Source of the DNA: Spirochaetes bacterium RBG_16_67_19
GTDB taxonomy: Bacteria > Spirochaetota > Spirochaetia > SZUA-6 > DRHE01
Reading direction: 5' to 3'
DNA: 6,481 bases
Assembly: GCA_001829505.1 (NCBI GenBank)
Contig: MIBK01000006.1
Location: 9,327-15,807, forward strand
The position numbers were made by a program, and so were the translations under genes. Positions within the stretch are counted from its first letter, which is position 1. Every line of letters starts with the position of its first letter. A model generated the notes under the pieces. That model saw only the letters and a list, made by a program, of their open reading frames with translations, was not told the DNA's origin and made no database searches. This document shows, in pieces, positions 1-4,904 of this stretch.

Positions 1-531
1 GCGCGCAAGCTGGGGATCAAGATCCCCACCCTCTGCTACAACGAGCACCTGACCCCTTACGGCGGCTGCCGCCTCTGCCTGGTGGAGGTGGCCGGCGCGG
101 GCCGGGGCCGCCTGCTGCCCTCCTGCGCCACCCCCGCGGAGGACGGGATGAGCGTGATCACCGCCTCGGAGCGGGTCACCGCGGCCCGCCAGTTCATCGT
201 CGAGCTGCTGCTGTCGCGCGCCCCGGAGTCCCTGGTAATGCAGGCCATCGCCCGCTCGCTGGGCGTGGACCCGGCCAACCCCTCCGACGAGGTGGCCGAG
301 TACCTGCTGGTACGGGCGCCGCGGCGGGAGTCGACCAACTGCATCCTCTGCGCCCAGTGCGTGCGGGTCTGCGCCCAGGTGCCCGAACGGCACGCCCTGA
401 GCCTTTCCAGGCGGGGCATCCAGCGCAAGGCCATCAGCCCCTTCGGCAAGGTGGCGGAAACCTGCATCGGCTGCGGCTCCTGCGCCTACGTCTGTCCCAC
501 CAAGACCATCAAAGTGGAGGAAGCCGGCTGA
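1..531 (+). CDS. Fe-S electron-transfer subunit, NuoG/HoxU-like N-terminal type (5' partial)
   Basis: The reading frame is open from base 1 and ends at TGA 529-531, so the start lies outside the window; 176 residues are visible. Numbering from the first visible codon, C12, C23, C26 and C42 form the plant-type 2Fe-2S pattern typical of NuoG, HoxU and HndD N-termini (C-x10-C-x2-C-x15-C). Two 4Fe-4S ferredoxin motifs follow: C114-x2-C-x2-C-x3-C124 and C155-x2-C-x2-C-x3-C165-P. In the known families such subunits pass electrons between a flavoprotein (NAD(P)H or formate side) and a hydrogenase, dehydrogenase or respiratory module, in the cytoplasm. The His-Cys3 cluster segment usually found between the 2Fe-2S domain and the ferredoxin motifs is absent: residues 43-113 contain no Cys. 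A short helical stretch (about 76-105) occupies that place. The partner enzyme is not in view. The gene overlaps the next one (HK1), which suggests co-translation. The Fe-S assignment is firm; the enzyme it belongs to is unknown. Confidence 0.9.
   Translation, partial: ARKLGIKIPTLCYNEHLTPYGGCRLCLVEVAGAGRGRLLPSCATPAEDGMSVITASERVTAARQFIVELLLSRAPESLVMQAIARSLGVDPANPSDEVAEYLLVRAPRRESTNCILCAQCVRVCAQVPERHALSLSRRGIQRKAISPFGKVAETCIGCGSCAYVCPTKTIKVEEAG
516..530 (+). promoter_or_regulatory. Strong ribosome binding site pointing to a CTG start for HK1
   Basis: GGAGGAA at 516-522 lies inside the end of the Fe-S gene. It is followed after 5 nt (7 nt from GGAGG) by CTG 528-530, which overlaps the TGA stop at 529-531. 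No ATG, GTG or TTG occurs in the kinase frame between 360 and the conserved N-terminus. This site therefore decides the most likely start. Confidence 0.6.
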
Positions 532-1850
532 GCAGCGGGCGGGCGCCGACGGGGATAGTCCATGAAGAGCTGGCGGGCCGGATCCGCTGGTTCATCTCCC
601 TGCGCTGGCTGGCCGCCGCCGGCTTGAGTGCCACCGTCACGGTGGCCCGCTATCTGTTCGGCCTGCGGGTGGCCGTTCTCCCCCTGTACCTGGGCAGCCT
701 GCTGGTGCTGGCCTACAACGCGGTCTGCTGGGTGGCCTTCCGGCGCCTGTCGGCCCGCATCCAGGAGCCGGGCTGGCGGCGCCAGGCCCAGCGCCTGGCC
801 AACCTCCAGATCTACGTGGACCTGGGCCTGCTCACCTACCTGCTTTATTTCTCCGGGGGCCTGGAGAATCCATTCATTTTCTACTATATATTCCACATGA
901 TCCTCTCCAGCATCCTGCTGGCCAACCGCTCCGCCTACCTGCACGCCTGCTTCGCCGTGCTGCTGCTCTTCCTGATGGCCGGCGGCGAAGCCCTGGGACT
1001 GATCCCCAGCCACCCGGTGCCCGGCTTCAGCGCCGAGCGCCTGACCGGTGCGGTGCTGGCGGGGCGCCTGGGGGCCTTCGCCTCCACCCTGTTCATCGCG
1101 GTATATTTCACCACCACCATCGTCAACCGCCTGCGCGAGCGCGAGCACCAACTGGAGGAGCAGGACCGCCTGAAGTCGCGCTACGTGATGACCGTGTCCC
1201 ACGACATCCAGGCCGGGTTGTCCGCCGTGGAAGGCCTGCTGATGGCCGTGCTGCAGGGCTTCACCGAGGCGGTGGAGGGCAAGGCCCGCGAGCTCCTGGG
1301 CCGGGCCTCCGAGCGGACTCACCTGCTGCTGCGCTTCGTGCGCGACCTGCTGGACCTCTCGCGCCTGCGGGCCGAGGCCGAGGTCCCGCGGGAGCGGGTG
1401 CGGCTGGCCCAGCTCATCGCCGGGGAGGCCGAGCTGTACGCCGATCCGCTGCGCGGCAAGGACCTGCGGTTCAGCCTGGACAACCAGGCCGGCGACCCGG
1501 TGGTCCGCGGCAACCGCACCGCCCTGGCCCAGCTGTTCAACAACCTGATCTCCAATGCGGTGCGCTACACCCCCAACGGGGGTTCGGTGCGGGTGGCCTT
1601 GCAGCCCGCCGAGGCCGGCGTCGAGGTGCGCGTGGAGGACTCCGGCATCGGCATCGCCCCCGAGCACCTGGAGCACCTGTTCGAGGATTTCTACCGGGCC
1701 CCCAACGCCAAGACCTTCAGCGAGAACGGCACCGGCCTGGGCCTTTCGATCGTCCGGCAGTCCGTGCAGATGCACGGCGGCACCGTGCGGGTGGAAAGCG
1801 AGATCGGCCGGGGCACCCGCTTCATCGTCACCCTGCCCGTGGAGTCCTGA
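528..1850 (+). CDS. Membrane sensor histidine kinase with RegB-type GGxxNPF motif (HK1)
   Basis: Predicted autophosphorylating sensor kinase of the inner membrane, 440 residues if CTG 528 is the start. Residues about 20-200 hold five or six hydrophobic segments. Between two of them lies GGLENPF (110-116), an exact match to the GGxxNPF heptapeptide that binds quinone in RegB/PrrB. A short linker (200-215) leads to the HisKA domain with H225 in VSHDIQAGL, where the usual Pro of the H-box (HExxxPL) is Gly. The ATPase domain shows the N-box (N339, N343), G1 box DSGIGI (371-376), F-box region (FEDFY, 385-389) and G2 box GTGLG (401-405), all intact. Counting from CTG, 13 residues precede the conserved Glu-Leu near RIRWF, against 11 in the paralogous kinase HK2, which supports this start. 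The gene overlaps the Fe-S gene and lies 2 bp before the prenyl synthase. Kinase identity is firm; quinone sensing is inferred from the motif. Confidence 0.9.
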   Translation: MSSGRAPTGIVHEELAGRIRWFISLRWLAAAGLSATVTVARYLFGLRVAVLPLYLGSLLVLAYNAVCWVAFRRLSARIQEPGWRRQAQRLANLQIYVDLGLLTYLLYFSGGLENPFIFYYIFHMILSSILLANRSAYLHACFAVLLLFLMAGGEALGLIPSHPVPGFSAERLTGAVLAGRLGAFASTLFIAVYFTTTIVNRLREREHQLEEQDRLKSRYVMTVSHDIQAGLSAVEGLLMAVLQGFTEAVEGKARELLGRASERTHLLLRFVRDLLDLSRLRAEAEVPRERVRLAQLIAGEAELYADPLRGKDLRFSLDNQAGDPVVRGNRTALAQLFNNLISNAVRYTPNGGSVRVALQPAEAGVEVRVEDSGIGIAPEHLEHLFEDFYRAPNAKTFSENGTGLGLSIVRQSVQMHGGTVRVESEIGRGTRFIVTLPVES

Positions 1851-1852
1851 GC

Positions 1853-2704
1853 ATGGACGCCAAGCAGGCCTTCCCCTCCATCGCTCCGGCCCTGGGGGCC
1901 GTGGAAACGGAGTTGGGCGGCCAGGCCGCGGCCATCGTCGCGGACTGGGGCCGGGATGGGGCCTCCGCGGGCGCCCTGCAGCGGGTAATCGGGCATGTCT
2001 TCGCCGGCAAGGGCAAGCTGCTGCGCCCGGCCCTGGTGCTTCTTTCAGCCGGCCTGGTCGAGGCGCAGGGGGGGGCCTCCGAGCCGACCCTGGTGCGCCT
2101 GGCCACCGCCGTGGAGCTGCTGCACTGCGCCTCCCTGGTCCACGACGACATCATCGACGGGGAGCCGCTGCGGCGCGGGCAGGCCACCCTGGCCCGGCGC
2201 TACGGGGACCACACCGCGGTGCTGGTCGGGGACCTGCTCTACGCCCGCTGCTTCGCGCTGCTCACCTCGCTGGAGCTGCCCCGCTGGGAGCGGCACCGGG
2301 AGATCTTCGACCTGTTCTTCCGGACCACCCAGGCCATGTGCCTGGGGGAAATACGCGAGCAGCAGGTGCTGGAAAGCGGGGCGCGCGTCGGCTTCGAGGA
2401 GTACCTGGCAATACTATCGAACAAGACCGCCGAGCTCATGTCCGCCTGCTGCCGGGGGGCGGCCATCGCCTGCGGGGCCTCCGCGCCGGTCACCGCCGCC
2501 CTGGCCGAGTTCGGCTTGAGTTTCGGGCTGGCCTTCCAGCTTCTGGACGACGCGGCCGACCGCGACGCCCTGGTGCGGGACGGAGCCGACCTGCGCGCGG
2601 CCGCCCAGGACAACCTGGCCCGCGCCCGCGGCCTGCTGGCCGGCTTGGCCCCCGGGCCCGGCCGGGAAGAGCTGGAAGCCGCCTGCCAGCTGGTGCTGGC
2701 TTAA
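1853..2704 (+). CDS. Short polyprenyl diphosphate synthase (trans-isoprenyl family)
   Basis: Family members condense isopentenyl diphosphate onto an allylic diphosphate, often to make quinone side chains. The 283 residues include the IPP-binding GKLLRP (54-59), the first Asp-rich motif DDIID (98-102), RR (107-108), the AVLVGD region (122-127), KT (191-192), Q229 and the second Asp-rich motif DDAAD (232-236). Small residues A93 and S94, five and four places before D98, resemble medium- to long-chain synthases (hepta- to decaprenyl type) rather than farnesyl synthases. The protein is about 40 residues shorter than usual. The segment after DDAAD that normally carries the GK...DL..GK.TLP loop is missing, while the last helices seem to remain (about 247-283). 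It may be a reduced but active enzyme or a partner subunit of a heteromeric synthase. GGAG at 1841-1844 sits 8 nt before the ATG, and only 2 bp separate it from the HK1 stop, so coupled translation is likely. Confidence 0.87.
   Translation: MDAKQAFPSIAPALGAVETELGGQAAAIVADWGRDGASAGALQRVIGHVFAGKGKLLRPALVLLSAGLVEAQGGASEPTLVRLATAVELLHCASLVHDDIIDGEPLRRGQATLARRYGDHTAVLVGDLLYARCFALLTSLELPRWERHREIFDLFFRTTQAMCLGEIREQQVLESGARVGFEEYLAILSNKTAELMSACCRGAAIACGASAPVTAALAEFGLSFGLAFQLLDDAADRDALVRDGADLRAAAQDNLARARGLLAGLAPGPGREELEAACQLVLA
2701..2704. other. Convergent stop-codon overlap (TTAA)
   Basis: The + strand stop TAA (2702-2704) of the prenyl synthase and the - strand stop TAA (2703-2701) of the response regulator share the palindrome TTAA. 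The two operons therefore overlap by 3 bp with no intergenic space. Any transcription terminator must lie inside the opposing gene. Confidence 0.95.
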
Positions 2705-3063
2705 ATGTAATTCCGGATCAGCTTCACCAGCCGGTCGATCTTCACCGGCTTGTTCAGGAACTCCTCGGCCGGAACGTCCTCCTTGTTGAAGTCGAAGGCG
2801 TACTCGCGGTTGATGGCCGTCAGCAGGAACAACGGCAGCTTCGGGTGGCCGGCCTTGATCTGGGCCGCGGCTTCGAAGCCCCGGGTCTTCTTCTCGGGGA
2901 ACATCACGTCCAGCAGGACCAGGTCCGGAGCGATCGTCTCGATCATCTCCAGGCCCTTCTCCACGGTTTCCGCGGAGTGGATCTGGAAGCCCTCGGCTTC
3001 CAGCAGGCTGCCCATGGTCTCCAGGATGTCCAGGTCGTCATCGATGATCAGGATCTTGCTCAT
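2701..3063 (-). CDS. Single-domain (CheY-like) response regulator
   Basis: A 120-residue receiver domain with no output domain. The acidic pocket D8/D9, phospho-acceptor D52 (in LLDVMFP), T82 (LLTA) and K105 followed by P106 are all present, so it should accept a phosphoryl group. The loop after D52 (KKTRGFEAA) is longer than in CheY. With no DNA-binding or enzymatic domain, it probably acts by protein contact or as a phosphorelay intermediate. It starts inside the end of HK2 (26-bp overlap), with GGAGG at 3074-3070 six nt before the ATG. HK2 is thus its likely kinase, and HK1, which has no receiver in view, may also use it. This is the last gene of its block, and its stop overlaps the convergent prenyl synthase stop. 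Confidence 0.93.
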   Translation of the reverse strand: MSKILIIDDDLDILETMGSLLEAEGFQIHSAETVEKGLEMIETIAPDLVLLDVMFPEKKTRGFEAAAQIKAGHPKLPLFLLTAINREYAFDFNKEDVPAEEFLNKPVKIDRLVKLIRNYI

Positions 3064-4408
3064 CCGTCGCCTCCAATGCCGGCAGAAAAATATGGAAGGT
3101 GCTGCCCTTGCCCAGTTCGGAATACACGCTCATCCTGCCGGCCAGCGATTCCACCGCCCTTTTCACGATCGGCAGGCCCAGCCCGGTGCCGTCGCGCTCC
3201 AGCTGGCGCGCCGCCCGGGTGCGGTAAAACTCCTCGAATATCTTGTCCAGCTCCTCCGGCTCGATGCCGTAGCCCTGGTCGCTGACCAGCAGATGCACTT
3301 CCCGGCCCTCGCCCTGCGCGGTCACGCTGACCCGGCCGCCGGGCGGGGAGTACTTGATGGCGTTATGCACCAGGTTGCCCAGGATGATCTTCAGCAGGTC
3401 CCTGGTGGCCGAGACGCACAGGTCCTTCGGGCAGTTGGCGGCCAGGGTGATCCGCTTGGCCGCGGCCTGGGTTTCCAGCAGCTCCAGGTTCTCCTCGATC
3501 GCCCCGCGCAGGGGCAGGCGGCCGCGGACCCGGCCCACCTCGCCCTGTGATTTCATGTAGGCGTAGTCGATCATCTCGTCGATGATCGTCAGCAGGTTGT
3601 CCGTGCGGTGCTCGGCCTTGCGCACGATGTCCAGGGACTTCGGGGGGGACTCCCCGCCGAGGCCCCGCAGCAGCATCTGGTGGTAGCCGCTCACCGCCGC
3701 GATGGGCCCGCGCAGCTCGTGGGTCACCTGCAGGATGAAGTTGCTCTTGATCTTGTCCAGGTTCCGGTAGCGGTCCAGCTCCACCTCGATGCGCTGGCCT
3801 TTCTCCTCCAGGCGGCGCTTGATGCTGGTGATCAGGTAGGCGGAGATCAGCAGCAGGGAGACCAGCCCGGCGGCGCGCGGCAGGTTCTGGCCCAGATAGG
3901 AGGCGGCGGCTGCGGAGCCGCCCCGGGACCAGAGCTGGAAGTGCGGGATCAGGCCCAGGTATTCGGCCAGGAAGGCCCCCGTCACCATCGCCACCAGGGC
4001 GCCCACGTAGGCGTACACCACCCGCGAGCTGAAAATGAAGGCACTCATCAGGATGTGGAACACGAAGAAAGTGCAGAAGGGATTCTCCAGGAAACCGGTG
4101 AAATAGACCAGCAGGAAAAGCAGGGCGAAGTCGCAGACGATCTGGGCATGGAAGAACGCGGCGGTTTGCCGGCGGCTGGGCACCGCCCTGCGGCCCAGGC
4201 GAAGCCAGGCCGTGAAGGACAGGTTCAGCAGCCCCAGCAGGCTGGTGATGGCGAACAGCAGCGCGAAGGGCAGCTCGAACAGGCCCAGCAGGCGCACCGC
4301 CCCCAGCGTGCCGGCCACCCCGGCGAAGGCGATCCAGCGCAGGACCACGAACCAGCCGGTGACCCGGCTCAACTCGGTGTATTCCGACGATTCGATTTTC
4401 GAGGCCAA
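3038..4408 (-). CDS. Membrane sensor histidine kinase, paralogue of HK1 (HK2)
   Basis: Predicted 456-residue inner-membrane sensor kinase. Five or six hydrophobic segments cover about 18-195, with the short loop GFLENPF (105-111), matching the RegB GGxxNPF motif except for Phe at the second Gly. The linker 196-218 is charged and probably coiled. HisKA has a classical H-box, H230 in THELRGP. The ATPase domain has the N-box (N345, N349), G1 box DQGYGI (377-382), F-box FEEFY (391-395) and G2 box GTGLG (407-411). The start is TTG 4408-4406, one codon after the TAG of the upstream helical-protein gene; no ATG or GTG lies at the N-terminus and the ribosome site is weak, so reinitiation after the upstream stop is likely. 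Its end overlaps the response regulator gene by 26 bp, marking a kinase-receiver pair. N-terminal similarity to HK1 (WF..LRW, LENPF, FH) suggests a shared signal. Kinase identity is firm; the signal is inferred. Confidence 0.92.
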   Translation of the reverse strand: MASKIESSEYTELSRVTGWFVVLRWIAFAGVAGTLGAVRLLGLFELPFALLFAITSLLGLLNLSFTAWLRLGRRAVPSRRQTAAFFHAQIVCDFALLFLLVYFTGFLENPFCTFFVFHILMSAFIFSSRVVYAYVGALVAMVTGAFLAEYLGLIPHFQLWSRGGSAAAASYLGQNLPRAAGLVSLLLISAYLITSIKRRLEEKGQRIEVELDRYRNLDKIKSNFILQVTHELRGPIAAVSGYHQMLLRGLGGESPPKSLDIVRKAEHRTDNLLTIIDEMIDYAYMKSQGEVGRVRGRLPLRGAIEENLELLETQAAAKRITLAANCPKDLCVSATRDLLKIILGNLVHNAIKYSPPGGRVSVTAQGEGREVHLLVSDQGYGIEPEELDKIFEEFYRTRAARQLERDGTGLGLPIVKRAVESLAGRMSVYSELGKGSTFHIFLPALEATDEQDPDHR

Positions 4409-4411
4409 GCG

Positions 4412-4858
4412 CTATTCCGGACGGTAGTTTTCCTGCAGGCGGCGAACCTCCGCCCCCTGCTCTTCCTTGAAACGGGCCAGCGACTCGAACAGCTCCTTCT
4501 GGCCCCGCGAGACGATGGTCTCGGCGATGCGCCTGTACACGGCGGCCAGTTTTCCCTGGAATTCCACCAGGTGGCGGAAGATCTCCCCCGCCTCCGAGGT
4601 GCGGTCCAGGCCGGGGTTGAGCTCCTCCGGCTTGTAGTCCAGGGTGAAGCGGATCCACTCGGTCTTGCCGAAGCTCTCCGGCTTGACCCCCCGCAGCACG
4701 ACCAGCTTCTCCTCCAGCTTCGCGCGCAGCAGGCGCACCGCCTTCTTGGAGGGCTCGCTTTTCAGGGCGAACTCGGCCACGTCATAGAAGTCCTTGAGGC
4801 TGCCTTCCCATTGCAGGGTGATGCTGAGAATCTCTTTCAGGTTTTTGAAGGCGATCAT
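4412..4858 (-). CDS. Small all-helical protein, possibly ferritin-like without metal ligands
   Basis: I do not recognise the family. The 148 residues read as soluble, charged helices: about 5-33, 37-57, 88-108 and 111-146, split by a loop rich in Pro, Gly and aromatics (58-87). Two helices end alike (around E49-E50 and E122-E123, each followed by a basic/Leu stretch and then a Pro-Glu), which suggests two related helical hairpins as in ferritin/rubrerythrin folds. The ExxH metal motifs of those families are absent; the only His is H96. There is no signal peptide or membrane segment. ATG 4858 is preferred to TTG 4891, because the latter would put the promoter -10 box inside the gene. It heads the block with HK2 (TAG, one codon, then TTG) and the response regulator, so a role as a cytoplasmic accessory or sensor partner of HK2 is plausible but unproven. 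The gene is likely real, given its spacing and codon use; its function is unknown. Confidence 0.75.
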   Translation of the reverse strand: MIAFKNLKEILSITLQWEGSLKDFYDVAEFALKSEPSKKAVRLLRAKLEEKLVVLRGVKPESFGKTEWIRFTLDYKPEELNPGLDRTSEAGEIFRHLVEFQGKLAAVYRRIAETIVSRGQKELFESLARFKEEQGAEVRRLQENYRPE

Positions 4859-4862
4859 AGGC

Positions 4863-4897
4863 CTTTCATTATACAGCAGGCCCGTCCGCAATGAAAG
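4863..4897. repeat. 8-bp perfect inverted repeat spanning the kinase-operon promoter
   Basis: CTTTCATT (4863-4870) and AATGAAAG (4890-4897) are exact reverse complements separated by 19 bp. On the - strand one arm covers the -35 and the other overlaps the 3' half of the -10. The AT-rich arms and long loop make a terminator unlikely; an operator is the more natural reading. Confidence 0.55.
4868..4896 (-). promoter_or_regulatory. Predicted promoter of the helical protein-HK2-regulator operon
   Basis: On the - strand a perfect TATAAT (4873-4868) lies 17 bp after a weak -35, TTTCAT (4896-4891; 3 of 6 consensus bases). The -10 ends 9 bp before ATG 4858, so the transcript would begin within a few bases of the start codon. 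It lies in the 46-bp gap after the cytochrome gene and allows the kinase operon to be expressed separately. Confidence 0.5.
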
Positions 4898-4904
4898 CGC
4901 GCGC

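Noticed and set aside
357..527. GTG 357 as start of HK1
   Set aside because: It would add 57 residues read out of frame through the 4Fe-4S coding region, and the Arg/Leu/His-rich result has no kinase-like character.
1180..1230. RegB-like redox-active cysteine near the HK1 H-box
   Set aside because: No Cys occurs in the HK1 kinase core; the Cys residues are in the membrane part (C67, C141). Only the quinone motif is shared with RegB.
486..1775. Long open frame (about 429 codons) antisense to HK1
   Set aside because: Its product is low-complexity (Gly, Gln, His, Ala rich), with no motif, and mirrors a strongly supported kinase; this is typical of GC-rich DNA.
2729..2750. Inverted repeat AGCCGGT/ACCGGCT with an 8-base loop, as terminator of the + operon
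   Set aside because: No T-tract follows, and the bases encode the conserved Lys-Pro region of the receiver, so the symmetry may be coincidental.
1555..3285. Long + strand frame running through HK1, prenyl synthase, regulator and HK2
   Set aside because: It crosses four supported genes in the wrong frame and has Arg/Pro/Ala-rich composition.
4859..4891. TTG 4891 as start of the helical protein
   Set aside because: It would place TATAAT inside the coding region, has no ribosome site, and adds 11 residues unlike the rest; ATG 4858 is better.
3608..4894. Long + strand frame opposite HK2 and the helical protein
   Set aside because: It is Gln/Ala/Gly-rich with no domain and conflicts with well-supported - strand genes with intact catalytic motifs.
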